Assembly: GCF_001411555.2 (NCBI RefSeq)
Contig: NC_049905.1
Location: 17,350,097 to 17,414,096 of the forward strand
Reading direction: 5' to 3'
Length of the DNA: 64,000 nt
DNA from: Juglans regia
Lineage: Eukaryota > Streptophyta > Magnoliopsida > Fagales > Juglandaceae
Position numbers and translations under genes: made by a program. A model generated the notes under the pieces. It saw only the letters and a list, made by a program, of their open reading frames with translations, was not told where the DNA came from and searched no databases. Positions within the stretch are counted from its first letter, which is position 1; the number at the start of each line of letters is the position of its first letter. Positions 1 to 12,430 of the stretch are shown here, piece after piece.

Positions 1-830
1 CCCCTCTGCAGCACGTGCTCTCTTGCTATATGTGGAACTTCAAAGGTCACGAAAGTCTATTTAACCCTAAGTCTCTTTTTGGCTTTGAGTCTATATGTTT
101 TTTAATTTCTTCCCACTCTTTTGAATCTCTTTTTCTTGCTCTTCTCCCCCTTTTCTTATTGTTTCATATTTAAGCACCGTTCTCTGTCTAGTTATGGCGC
201 CCAAGAATGCTTCTCACGACACTCCAAGGGGTTCCAAGAGGTCCTAGTGGTTTTGCCCGAGTTGACGTCTTCTAGGTGGTAGCGGAGGCCAATGAGGCTT
301 CTGTGGTCTCTCCTGAGGCCGAGGTCTTGTTGACCTGCACTGTTGCCACCACGGCCTCCGCCACGATCCCGCAGGAGACTGTAGTTGAGGCAGTAGTAAG
401 GGAAGCCTCTTAGCAGCCGACAATGAAAGGAGAAGCTAAGGTTCATGTTGTTTTCTTAGGAACCGAGGTGGGGTTTGATCCTAGGGCTGGCCTTGGGGAG
501 ATGGTTAATGAGGCTCATGATGCTGGAGGTAGTGAGGTTCCACAAGCGGAGTCCAGGTTTGAGACAGCCCATGCCAAGTCTATCCGGGGGATGGCGGGCA
601 CGCTTAACGCATTCTTTTTCGAGATAAGCCCTTTTATTTCTTCCACTACCTCTTCTTGTTATTGATTTGATTTGTGTGTTTTTTTAATAAGATCGCGCTC
701 TTTGTAGCACATATATACATTAATAATTAACTTCTTCTTCTTCTCGAACTCCATCTCTTCCTCTCTACCCTTGCTCCTTTTTCTTTACTTTCTCTGTTGG
801 GGAGTGTAACGGTGTTGAGAGCAACTTAGA
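1..830. other. Unassigned flank of the Gypsy-type element
   Basis: No gene is supported here. A TATA-like stretch near 165-175 precedes a 17-codon open frame at 194-247, and a longer open frame lies at 423-665, but neither resembles a family I know and both sit in low-complexity GAGG/GGCC-rich DNA. By position next to the tandem array and the Gypsy relic, this is probably the 3' part of the same retroelement (inference). Confidence 0.3.
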
Positions 831-884
831 TCAATTGACATAAACAATCGAACCTAGATGCAATATGATCAAACTTTGTTAGGG

Positions 885-1655
885 AGGTTGAGCAGTTCAT
901 AAGACTAGACTTGCCCCACAGACTTTACCTTGTAAACTTGTCAACTTGTAAGACTCGAGCAGTTCGTGAGACTGGTAAACTGGATGGACCCTTCAGGTAA
1001 ACTCGTAAACTTGATGGAGGTCGAGCAGTGTGTTAGACTGGATTTGCCTCGTTGACCCTCGTAGGTGCAAGAGGGGGTCGAGTAGTGGGATAGACTGAAC
1101 TCGCCTTAAAACCTATAAACTTGATGAAGGTCAAGCAGTGCGTTAGATTGGACTCACCTCGTAGGTGCAAGGGGGGTCGAGGAATGTGTTAGACTGAACT
1201 CGTCTTAAAACTTATAAATTTGATGGAGGTCAACTAGTACATTAGACTGGACTTGCCTCGTTGATCCTCGTAGGCCTGAGCGGGGGTCAAGTAATGCGTT
1301 AGCTTAAATTCTCCCTAAAACTTGTAAACTTGATGGAGGTCGAGTAGTACGTTAGATCGAACTCACCTCATTGACCCTCGCAAGCGTGAGGGGGTTGGTA
1401 GTAAGTTAGATTGGAATGGCCCTAGAGAGTTGCAAACTTGACGGAGGTTGATCAATACGTTAGACAAAACTAGCCCTGGAGACTTGCAAACTCGGCGGAG
1501 GTCGAGTAATACGTTAGACTGGAGTTGCCTCGTTGACCTTTGTAGGCCGATGGGGTTGAGCAGTATGTCAGACTGGACTCGCATTGGAGACTTGTGAACT
1601 TGATGGAGGTCTAGCAGTACGTTAGACTAGACTCGTCTCATTGATTTGGACGAGA
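885..1655. repeat. Tandem array of ~54-bp units (alternating two types)
   Basis: About twelve degenerate units each begin with GGTCGAGYAGT followed by ACGTTAGACTGGACTCGCC. Two unit types roughly alternate: one continues with CTCGTTGACCCTCGTAGG, the other with TAAAACTTGTAAACTTGATGG, so the higher-order period is about 108 bp. The array lies just downstream, in element orientation (minus strand), of the Gypsy gag-protease relic. This matches the position of a second, unrelated-sequence array at 22931-23490 relative to its own Gypsy fragment. Confidence 0.8.
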
Positions 1656-2084
1656 TCAAACATACTCCTGGGAGACAATCACAATTTCATTTATAACTTA
1701 TACATTATCAAAATCAAATACAGCTTACACTTTCAATAAAAGTATTCTCGTAGGTGCTTGACATTCCACGGGTGTTGCAGATCCTTCCCTCGCGCGTCTT
1801 TAAGCTTACACGGGCTTGGAGAGCTTGTTAGAGAGTGGCTCGCTTGGCTTTATTCATCGGAGAGCTTGCCCGTCCTTGGCTTCCCCCCTGTGATGAACTC
1901 GGGAGGAGGTGGCTGGGCACATTTGTCTTCTTGGGTCTCTATTATGTTCACTCCACCTTTCGTTGGCCTTAGTTCTTGCACATAGCATTCCCATGCCAAG
2001 ACTTGCTCATCACGGATCACACCCACCTCCGTAGGGTCGGGAACTTCATCTTCATGTGGTAAGTTGATGTTGCCGCCTGAAGAC

Positions 2085-3720
2085 AGTTAAGTGTAGGACA
2101 CCCCAGTATGGCATTGTATAAGGAGGGGGCCTTCACCACTATAAAGTCAGTCCTTGTGGAGGCAGTGTGGGGAGCCTTTTAGGCCAGGACTGAAAAAGTG
2201 ATGGTCCCTACTGGCAAAACCATGTTCCCTGTGAATCCCTTCAGTGGCATGGGCACCGGTCGCAAGCAATTGGGATCAATCTCCATCCTAGAGAAGGCAT
2301 CCTAAAAGAGGATGTCAGCAGAGCTATCATTTTCAATGAAGATTCTCCTGGTGGTGAAGTTAGCCACCTACATTGTCACCACCAAGGCGTCATCGTGAGG
2401 ATAGAGGACCCCTTCTTCGTCGGCCTCCCCAAAAGTGATAATTGGTGTAGGCTTGCTCTTCCTCTGCTTGGTCAAGCGATGTTTAGCTGAATACACTTCC
2501 TCGAATTGCGCCCTTATGGCGTGGGATTTTCTACTGTAGGAAGTGGGCCCACCCCCCATCTATGGTTTGGATCTTGTCCATGGGGGCATTTTCACGGGGC
2601 GACGATTGAGGGCAGTTTCGCAGGGGTTCCCTCTCCGCTCTTCTACTTGGACTCTCGCTTCTTCTTGGCTTGGCGAACCTTCCCTGGCTCCACTCATGTT
2701 CTTCCCGCTGATCGGCATGGTACCGGGGAGTTGAGTACACCGCTCTTCCCCCCTCTCCCTGGAAGAACTTGCAATTAGTTGTATTGTGAGTTTTCGAACA
2801 ATGGTAAGTGCAATAACGGCGGCCACCATCCTGATGGTCAACTTCTCGATTAGCGGGCCTGTTCTCCTCCTATATTGTCAATGTGGCCCAGTCATGTCGG
2901 GTGCCTGCCCCCTTAGTGGGGCGGGAGTCATCTCGCTCTTTGTCGCGATGTCCTCCTTTGGCCTTGTCTGCAATCTTGGATTGGGTCGATGTCTTGGCTT
3001 TCCTGTCGGCCTGATCCAGCTTCATCTTTCTTGGTGTTGTAAATGCTCGTAGCGTGTCTTCAACATTTATGAATCTGTCAGCTTGGACCATGAATTCCCT
3101 TAGTGTGGTAGGAGTCTTCCTGGCTAACTCAGCCATAAATGGGTTTTGGGGCCCTATGTGCCCAAGAGGGTGGCAAGAGTGATCTTCTCATCATGGTCAT
3201 CAGTGGTCATGCGCTCCTTGTTGAATCTGACCAGGTAGGTCTTCAAGCTCTTGTCCTCTTATTGCTCAATGGTTAGGAGGTAAGCTGTCAGGCGTCTTCT
3301 CCTCCTGCTGGCCATTAACTGCGTGATGAAGAGGCGAGCTAGGTCCTCAAATCTATAGATTGACTTTGGTGTTAGCAATGTGAACCATGCCTGCGCTGCG
3401 CCTTTTAGGATCAACGGGAAGGCCCTGCATGCGATCTTCCCAGGGAATTCGTGTAGTGTCATATAAGCCTTAAAGGTGTCCAGATGCTCCAAGGGATCCT
3501 TGGCTCCGTCATACCGATTTATTTGGGAAATCCTAAACTTTGGTGATAGTGGCATGGCCATCACCTCCACATTGTAAGGCAGATTCGTGCTGGTGAGAAT
3601 CTGGTCTACCGAGGACGAGGCTCTCACCTTCTTGGTCATCTCCTCGTATTTGTCCATAAGGTTGTGAAGCTCGTGCTGCATCTTCCTCTTGTCTTTGCCA
3701 ACAGCGTTCGTCCCTCCCAT
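2085..3720 (-). pseudogene. Ty3/Gypsy gag-protease relic
   Basis: This is the remains of a plant Gypsy retrotransposon polyprotein read on the minus strand. From 3720 downward there is a gag domain, with the segments DGAKDPLEHLDTFKAYM and GAAQAWFTLL typical of plant Gypsy capsids. It continues past a stop near 3258 (KTYLVRFNKERM) and a frameshift near 3135 (REFMVQADRFINVEDTL). A CTYH-x-KTHNT-x2-C zinc-knuckle-like piece follows around 2790-2840. Protease-region text lies at 2090-2560: HAIRAQFEEVY, YPHDDALVV, then ENDSSADIL where the family normally has DNGSSADIL, then [11 protein letters not shown]. The catalytic aspartate is therefore changed to glutamate and the element is dead. No reverse transcriptase or integrase follows; the tandem array comes next, so it may derive from a non-autonomous gag-protease element. 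Confidence 0.85.
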
Positions 3721-4474
3721 GGCTCATGAATTGCCCTGTTCGTTGTGGCTAGGCTCAGTGTCTTCGGGCGGCTTGGTAGCGTCCACCCTTAAGGCTTCAT
3801 TTTCCTTTTGAAGTGTTTCCACTTGTGCGATCAGGGTTTTTATCAACTGCTTCATTTATGCAGAACGAGCTTCCATGTCTTCCAATAAGGTTTCAAGTTC
3901 TCGAGTTATCTAGGAACGGATCGTCCCTGGCATTCAAAGGACACGTTACACCTATAGGAAAGATCCCATAAGCGGCGTCACTGCTAATGTTGTGCTTCGT
4001 ATGCTTGGACTAAGTTCTAGCAACTCGAGCCATGGTTTTCACCTTCGAACACAAGGGAGAAAATGGGCTCAGTGTGGTCCAGGGAACCTTCGATGCCTAC
4101 GTTAGTCTCTTCATGTGTATAGTAATGGTTGGAGCATCACTGAATCCAGAGAGTGTTTTCTCATACTTGGAGGCCAACTTTTATACGTGGTCTCTGGGTA
4201 ACATTTTGTACCCCATGTCAAGGGGTTCACGTCATCCTCCATAGTAGATTCCAGTCGGGGCCTCTAATGGGACACAGGACTTGGGTGGCGCCATTAATCC
4301 GGCATAGCTCCCTAGGCGAAGCCTTGATGATGGATGATCGAAGTTGCCGCTTTTCATGTTTGACGTTAGGGGATGGAGGGCTGTCCATGCTTCCGATTCT
4401 CTTGCTGGCACAAATCCTTAAATGATGAATGTCGCTGGGGGTGTTAGGGTCGGCGTGTCTTGTCTATCCCTATC
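3721..4474 (-). mobile_element. 5' leader region of the Gypsy relic
   Basis: This stretch lies upstream (in element orientation) of the gag start at 3720. Short coding-like pieces are visible but no continuous frame. It ends exactly at the CTATC target duplication of the 6.6-kb insertion, and the leader should resume at 11072. Confidence 0.5.
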
Positions 4475-5115
4475 TGTAACACCCCGCTCCTTCCTTCTTA
4501 TGTATGCTCCTTCCTTCTGACGTAAACAAATTATGAGGATAGAAATTATGTAACAGTTTGCCCCTTCTCTCTAGCGACTGCGAGCCTCGTTATGTGAGTC
4601 AAACCTTGATGGCGTGTTTTAAAAGATACTATGTGATTTCTAAAGTACACCCAGTGTTTTGAATGTATTGGAAATATTTATATGAGGTATTTCCAATGTT
4701 ATTGAACTAAGCTTGATTTTAAATACGACAATTATAATATTTTTGAAGAGCTCCAAAAATATTATAATTGTCGGAAATCATTTTAATATCATTTGTTAAA
4801 ATGATTTCGGTTATTTAAAATATTAAGTGATTTAAATTATGTTTAAAACACTAATTAAATTAAATGGTTTTATTCTTTTAAAAATATTAAATAAGACTTC
4901 ATCATTTTATTAATGATGAAAGAATATTATTTTATAAACTAAAGTTAGTTTAAATAATATTCTATCTTAATTCCTCTTAATGCTTTTAATTAAGTTAATG
5001 TTTACACATTTTCAAATCAGTGTTTTAATACTCCACCGTTAGATCATTTTGAGGATCCCATGATGAAGGGACTGGATTAAATACCCAGACTCCTCTCTCT
5101 TCTCCCTCACTTTTG

Positions 5116-5118
<3 letters not shown>

Positions 5119-5164
<46 letters not shown>
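5119..5164. repeat. (CT)n microsatellite
   Basis: An almost perfect CT dinucleotide run of about 46 bp, just downstream of a TAAATA box in the 6.6-kb element; probably part of its transcribed leader. Confidence 0.95.
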
Positions 5165-5167
<3 letters not shown>

Positions 5168-8100
5168 CCTCTCCCCCAGCGTACGCCGCACACCTCTCTC
5201 CCTTTCACCGATTCTTCCCTCCTCCAGCCTAGCGCCACCGCGCGCCGCATGGCCTCACCACCACCACCACCACCAGCCTGTTAGACCCCCACGTCGAGTT
5301 GCCTCTAGAGATGCCACACATGCCCTAGTCATGGTGGGAACATACACCTTGGCTAGCCCACAACCATGCCTTGGCTCGTGGGAGGTCACACATGGGGTGC
5401 CTAGCATGCATGCATGCATGCTTTGGCCCGCGCGATGGCACTCACTGTGTGCCCAGGATGCGGGCTAGTGAGGCTATTGAGGGCCTGCCCAAAGCGCACA
5501 ACCAAGCACCGCACGCCCATGAGTGTGGCAATGTGCGCAGCCATGCGCACGACACAGCCCAGGCGCGCAGCACAGCCCATGCACTTGGCATGGCGCGCAA
5601 CAGCGCGCCGCATGCCCACGCACATTCCAGTGCGCACGCTAATGGGCCGCGTGGCCCTGCGCGACCCCAAGTGCCGTAAGGGCATGCGCACATCCATGTG
5701 CCGCACGATCAGCCCAGCCAGCCCAGTCAACGCGTGTGCGCACACGCCCATGCCCACCATCCAGCCGCACGCTAGCGCACGCCTATGCCCACCATCCAGC
5801 CGCACACCAGGTCATCCATTGTACGGCTCCAGCCCGTGCCTTGCAGAGTAGGCTAGTGGCATGCCCACTAGGCATGCCATCCAGCGCATGGCTCCAGCCC
5901 ATGCCTTGCAGCCAGGGCCTAGGCCACCAGCCTAGGCCATGCAGCGCACCATCATGGCTTACCATCAGCAAGCCATGCCGCACCACTTGACCATGGACCA
6001 GCCCGAAGACCACCATGCACCAACCTAGCCCATCTTGGGCCATGCATGCCACGTCTAGACTTGGTCTATGACCACTATCATGACATTTACTTTATTTATT
6101 TCATTTTATTTATTTATTTAATTTCAAGGGACCTATTGGGGGTTTCCAAATTGTTTTGCTTATAAATAGAACCTTATGCATTTGCCTTAGGATCTTTTGG
6201 CAAAACTCTTAGTGAGAGAATTATTGTTTGAGATATCATTTTTGCTGCCTTTGCACTTGGGCTTTTTGGGTGAAATTCGTGAATCCCAAAGAGAGGATTA
6301 CACCTTGCAATTCATTGAATATGTGTAATCCATTTATCTTGTTTCTTTACAACTTGGTACAATTCGTGAATCCAAGTTGTGTTTATCAATACATGAGATT
6401 TATTCAACTCTTGGGCAATTCGTGAATCAAGTATTGGATTGTTATTGTTAATGTTTTTGTTCATTCAAGTTCATAAGTGTTTTGCATTTTGTTCTTAAGT
6501 GTTCATCTTTGTTCTTGGAGTTCTTCACATTTTTCCTCTTCCAAATCTTGTTTGCCCTAGTGGTCGACCAACATAGGTGTTAGTCAACTTTCCATAAGTT
6601 GATTGCTCATCTTTTGCTGCCCTAGCCGAACACCACATCCTTGCCAAGTCCAATCCCAATTCGGCAACCACTTGCCTTAGCCGCCCATCTCACTTATCAT
6701 AATTAGTGTTCCTACATGTGAGGAACCCTAGTTGACCATCTTATTCCTTGTGGTCGTCCAACCCTAGCTTCCCATTGCCCAAACCCTAAACCTAAACCCT
6801 AGCTGCCCAACTCCATCATCCATACTCCAAACCCTAACTTCCAAGTGGCGCCAACCCTAGTTCCACACTAGTGCCGTGTGCCATTACCACCATTCTAGCC
6901 ATACACTTCATTGACCTCTTCCACCATTCCAATCATTCATTCTAGCCTAAACACATCACCTCACCATCCCAAATTGGCCATTGTGACCATCATTGATCGA
7001 GGACCAAGCAAGAGAGGGACAAGGTTTCGGTCATCTCAAGACTACCATTGGCGTGGAGAACATAGTATTTAGAGACTTTACTGAGGTCCCTAACATAGCC
7101 TCCCTTCACGCCGGCGACCTCCCACCGTCGAAGCCAGCCCCCCCACACGCAGCTCTCCCTCTCTTTTTACAGTAAGCTAGCCGAAATGGGTAAAACTCAT
7201 TTCTCTCCTTATGCGCTGCCGTACGTGGCCACCCAAGCCACCACACTGCCACCAACGACCTCCCCTCTCACCAGTGAACCTCTTCCATGGAACCCAAGCC
7301 ACAATAACCTCCATCTCCTCATTCTTCGCATGCATGCACGAAACCCATAAATGGGTTTCACATGGGTTAAGGCCACCGACGGCCCTAGCGCCACCGTGTG
7401 TCGGTTTTAGCTCCACCAAGCACCTCCTTGAGCTCCTCCATGCCAGCCAAGCCCTTCCCCTCTCCCAAGCTTTCTCACTCTCTAGCACATGGGTTCCACC
7501 TGTTGGCTTTGATTTGCTGTAGGTCGCCATGCCTCCTCCACCTTTTCACTGTACCTCCACCAACAACCTCCTGAGCTCCTCTATGGCCAGCCACTACCAG
7601 CCAAGCCTTCCCCTTCCATTTCCATGCTTTGAGGCACAAGGGTTTTCCTTGGAAACCCACGGCTCCGCCGTGCTCCGCCACCCCAGCCACCATGAAGACC
7701 ACCCTCAGCCTTCCTTGGCCACCCCTAACCTAGCCCTAAGCCCAAACTGCCACTTTATGTGGTGGACAGCCACCACACATGGTGGACAGCCATTGTACGT
7801 GGGTTAGCAGCCACGTACAATCCTTCCGACGTCATCAATCGTGACAGTCAGCGAACAACGCATGGGTTAATCCCGTCAATGGTATAACTCTCTATCCCTC
7901 GTTATTTATGTTAGATGTTAATTAGTTGGTTAGGTTGAGGACTGTGCTGTTAGTATTTGTAATGTTCGTTGTGTTGTGTAGTGAAGTGTTAGGCGTAGTT
8001 GGGAAGTGTGCTGTTAAGTGTTGTGGACTTTGTTGTGTAGTGTGGTTATGGAGCATGTGATGCATGGGTGACGTGGCGTTGTGCGGATTGGGAAGAGAGT

Positions 8101-10675
8101 TTGTACTCTCGTGACGTAGTGTGAGATAAGAAGAGTATATGTAAAATATACCCTCCTGGTGTATTGTGGAATGGGAAGAGTACACACTGAGTGTACTCTG
8201 TGGGGTGTAGCATGTATGAAGGGAGTAAACGTGGAGTGTAGTCCATTTGATGGAGTGATGCACCATATGGCATGTACGCCATAGTTGTGATGTGGCATAG
8301 CGTGTGAGAAAGAGTACACGTGGAGTGTACTTCAAGAGGTGTAGCGATACACCATTTGGCGTGTCGTAGAGATAAGGATGGTTGTATGGTTGATGGGTGT
8401 AGTGCGTGGTGAGTAGTGTCGGGAATTGTTGAACAGTGTCCCGAAATAGTTATGGTGTGGCCTATAGTCTAAGGTGACGGGTGTCACTGTGAAGTTCACT
8501 CATGGCTGGGAGTATGGGTGAAGTAGCAAAACAAGTATCAGAGTAGTGCAACGGAAGCATGACTGGGCAACATCACAAAGTGACGTGGTTAAACCAGAAG
8601 TCGTGCTTATGATGGGTGAGGTGATAGTGTAAGAATGGCGTAGTAGGAACGTGACGAGGTGTCATGATGTGACAGGAGTAAGTGTGGAACCGTACTCGTG
8701 ATGTGTTAGGAGTTGGCGGAGAAATGGCGTAGCGGGATGTCAGGTGACGTGACATGGTCACAATGTAGCTTGGGAGTAGTCTCGAGCTATATAATGTGAT
8801 GTAAGGCATAATGGTTAATGGAGTCTTGTCGTGTTAAGTGTTGGGATAAACTGTAAGAAGGGACATGTAGCATGAAGAGTCATGCTAGCCAAATTAAGAG
8901 AAGGTTGGTATGGAGTATGGCGTTTGTCCCTACGAGCATGTGATCAATGTGTTATATGTTGGTTTTAGGTGATAAGGCGTAAGGTACGTGTGTAGCATGG
9001 TGAGACACATGTACCGGACGGATTCACCATATATAATGGGTAATCTGTCCTAAACATGGTTACATGGTGCTTAAGCCTCAGAGTGGCTTAGAACATTGTG
9101 GCTTGTATGGATGGGAATGAGGATTTAGTGTGGGCTAAGATGCATAGAGGAAGTGATGGGTGTATTGTCTAGGATTGGGATGCGTGATTTCATTAGTCAG
9201 AATCATGCGTCGGAATGTGGTCAGTAAGAAGAGTAAGACAAAGGTCTTAATGTCTTAACCCTAAGGCGAATCATGGGTTTGCTTTAGTGGATGAGCACTC
9301 GAAGTAGATCGTTGAGTTTGGAAGAGGTAGTGACTGTAAATGAACTCGAAGGTTTTAGTATAGTAAAGGGCACGTAAGAGCACGAGATAGAAGGATAGTG
9401 TTCCAAGTGAAGTGTTGCTCTATTTATAGTTTAAGTTGCTTATGCATTAGATAGAGAATGATACTAAGGTTATGTGTATGCATGTAGGTTGCCATCTGAC
9501 ACACACATGAATGGACTGCATGATATGAAAGTAGCATGGAGTCCAGGTAAGTGTTGCATTCATACTCTTCTAGAGTTTTCTAAAATATAAGAAAATGAAA
9601 ACAAAACTATTTTTCCTTTCCGATGCTTTGAAACGACACGAAAGATGTTTTATGAAAACGTGTTAAGTATAAGTGTTCAAAGGTATACGTATGTACAGCC
9701 TTCCTTGGCAGCCCATTTTTACACAACCAAAGTATTAATTGTACGCATGTGAATGGATGACTATACGCAATATCTATTGTATGTATTTTCCAAGAAAAGA
9801 AAAGAAATGTCGAGGCCTATGCCTCGAGCTTTAAACTTATGCTTTGACTGACGCAAAGAAAGTGTTTTAAAAGGTCCCCATGAACTGATGTTAAAATGTC
9901 CATATGAACTGATGCTTTAAGGATGCCATAAAAGATGATGTTTAAGTTTTTACTTTTAAATGACGTTTTCCGTGAATGAATTGTTAAATGAAAGATAGAG
10001 CTGAAATGAACTGAAAAGAAAGGACTGAAATGAAAGGACTGAACTGAATGAAAGGACTGTTAAATGAAAATGACTGAATGAAAGGAAAGGACTGAAATGA
10101 CATGAACGTTTACAATATGAAAATACGTAACGACTATATGAATGAATGGAAAGGGTACCAATGAATGGGCAGATTGCAATGCCGGGTAAGTAGTACTTGA
10201 AGTGCACCCAGTGCTGCCCCCATGAAAGGGATTCACAACCTGTGGCCACGGGCGGAGTCCAGGTCCAAAGGAAGACCGCTAACCCCAACACATGGGGCGT
10301 AACAATGTGTACCGACCAATGAAAGTGATAAGAAAAAATGAATGAACGCATGAATGCATGAACTCTTTAAGAAATGAAGGCACTGACGGGAGACACGTTT
10401 ACGAAAAGAAAGCCCATTTTTAAGGAAAATCCCGTCCAGTGATGTTTTCAAACGAATGCACACATGCATGTACGTATAGTACATATGGTATGATGAATGC
10501 ATGAATGAAAACCTATGTTATTATATTTTAACTGTATGGAGTAATGTTTACGAGTCATTGACTCATTTTAGTTTTTATGTATGCTCTTCCCCCCACAGGA
10601 ACTGAATGAGAAGTACGCGTCAGGACGGGCACGGCCATGGGGAAGAGCACGGAAGTCTAGGCATGAGAGTTTAAT

Positions 10676-10873
10676 TCATTTGGAACCAAAAATCCTCTCA
10701 ACTCATCTCAACTCATCATTACAACTTTTTCAAATCCCAATACAAAATATAATAAACAATTCAACTTTTTCAAATCCCAAAATAATAATAATAATAATAA
10801 ATAATATTCTAACAATATTTTATTATCTCAACTCAACTCAACTCAACTCACTTCAACATCCAAACGCAACCTA
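10676..10873. mobile_element. MITE family A, copy 1
   Basis: A short AT-rich element: ATCTCAACTCATC at the left, an internal block TACAAAATATAATAAACAATTCAAC, and a right end of repeated CTCAA followed by CATCCAAACGCAACC|TAA. The same arrangement recurs at 13273-13454, 45737-45971 (inverted) and 46581-46764. The left terminus is worn. Confidence 0.75.
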
Positions 10874-11071
10874 AATGTATGAGGCCTTTTTATTTCAAAA
10901 ATTAATGTTTCCCGCTGTAAACCTCTTTTATTCGCAAAGCACATTTTATTTTATAACGTAGAGTCTTATACCCTGGGTATGGAAGCAAAAAGTTTTAAAT
11001 CGAACGGTAATTCCCGTCGTTCTTTCTAAAATCATTTGATAAAAAGTTCCATCACAATGACGGGCGTTACA

Positions 11072-11240
11072 CTATCGGTGTGACTTCCTGTGTGATGCAC
11101 CTATCCATAGCTGGCAAACTGCGTGGGCCAAATTTCTTTTGCAACCTTAGGGCCGTAGAAGGATGGGGCTGGGACCAGAACGAGCCTCAGTATTTTGTGC
11201 AGGCATAACTCGTGGGTTCGAGGGGAAATTCCCCCTTCAA
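11072..11240 (-). mobile_element. Continuation of the Gypsy leader after the insertion
   Basis: The duplicate CTATC is followed by GGTGTGACTTCC and a moderately GC-rich segment. Its composition resembles 3721-4474 and differs from the AT-rich DNA after 11240. It should be the sequence that originally joined position 4474. Inferred from the target duplication. Confidence 0.45.
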
Positions 11241-12430
11241 GTGGTATTAAAATATACTATATCATATTAACAATAAAACATATGAATCGTTTTTATCATA
11301 AAATTCCATTCAAGTCATAAGAGACACTTACCGACTATCCTTGCCTATGGTGATGCGCGTTCCTTGTTTCTTGCGAAGTTATCAATTTCTTGCCAATCTT
11401 GAGTTTAAACCTTAACTTTCACTTACAAGTCCCTACCTTTTTCATAAATTACTCTTTCTATTCGTTAACATATGGTTATTTACAGTTTTGTTGATCTTAA
11501 ACTTTTATAATTTGCATTGTAGTCTCTATACTTTATAAAAACTATGTTTTGATCCCCTTTTCAAACATTTTTTTATACTTCATTTGTTTTCAATCTCTTG
11601 CCTATTTTTGTTTAAAAAAATTTCTAGTCCTTTAAAAGTTATAATGGCCGATACTTTAACTTATTTAGACTTAATCCTATTTTGTTACTTTTCTTCCATT
11701 TCACTTTCATTTTCGCCCTTCACCACACTTAATTTAGGACTTGATTTATCATAATATATCTAAAAACCTAATAAGTTAACAACATTTCATTATTATAATC
11801 TAATTTAATTAATCCTAAAAGTGACTTCACTTCTCTAAAATAACTCTCTTGGCCAAAACTTATACCACCCTAAATGTTAAATTTTTCATCAATCCTCCAC
11901 TTAATTACTAACCTAATTATACATTTTAATTTGATTTAATTTTGAATAATTACCCTAGCCAAAACCTATAATAGTTATCTCTAAGTTTTGTTAACTTCTT
12001 GAAACCCTAATTTCCATTAACACAAGATTATGATTAACTACTAAAATCAACTTCAAGACAATGCATTATCTTCAACAATGCTCATGATTTACCAAGTTGA
12101 AGCTGATACTCCTCATTATAAGTACAAGTTGAAACCCGATCTGCTTTAATTTCCCTTCTCAATTCTTCTTCAAATCAAAGCTAACCTAATGTACATATAT
12201 TATTAACTTTATAGCATACATAAAACCTCCAACCATGTATGTGTTAAAACGTGTTTCATAACAACTAGTTTCAAACGTGCCCTGAACCTGTAAAATGAAT
12301 AAAATGGGGGTAGTCGGGTGTGTTTGAGACACCTCCGATGCCCAAGTGCAGTATCTTAATCCTCGATTTCTCATGCCTTCACGGTATACGGTAATGTAAG
12401 ATTGTTTGAAGAGGCATGCCAAGGAGAAGG
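11241..12430. other. AT-rich segment without recognised gene; LTR-like piece near 12230-12420
   Basis: No open frame or motif that I recognise occurs at 11241-12180. On the minus strand at about 12230-12420 there is a stretch reading ATCGGAGGTGTCTCAAACAC then CCCGACTACCCC, resembling the U5 end of a Gypsy LTR; this is a weak call. Confidence 0.3.

Larger units (their letters stand above)
4475..11071 (+). mobile_element. 6.6-kb LTR-type insertion without coding capacity (solo LTR or LARD-like)
   Basis: The element starts TGTAACACCCCG and ends CGGGCGTTACA, so its termini are inverted repeats with the TG...CA ends of LTRs. It is flanked by a perfect 5-bp target duplication CTATC at 4470-4474 and 11072-11076. 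I see no gag, pol or internal direct LTR pair, which fits a very long solo LTR or a large non-autonomous derivative. TATA-like boxes lie near 5080 (before a CT-rich leader) and at about 6160 (TTATAAATAG). Internal blocks are a (CT)n tract, a GC-rich block 5290-6060, a C-poor block 7900-9560 and a GAAATGAACTGAAAGG-rich purine block 9950-10140. A MITE sits at 10676-10873. Plus strand is assigned from the TATA boxes. Confidence 0.75.

Noticed and set aside
885..1655. CRISPR array
   Set aside because: Regular repeats of ~54 bp, but the units are contiguous and diverged without unique spacers, and the DNA is plant nuclear.
5371..6052. Several overlapping open frames of 60-145 codons
   Set aside because: They occur in many frames of a GC-rich cryptic repeat with His/Ala/Arg-rich nonsense composition; this is a composition effect.
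7177..8809. Open frames on both strands in the 6.6-kb element
   Set aside because: Low-complexity translations (Thr/His/Ser or Leu/Pro runs) caused by base skew, with no domain content.
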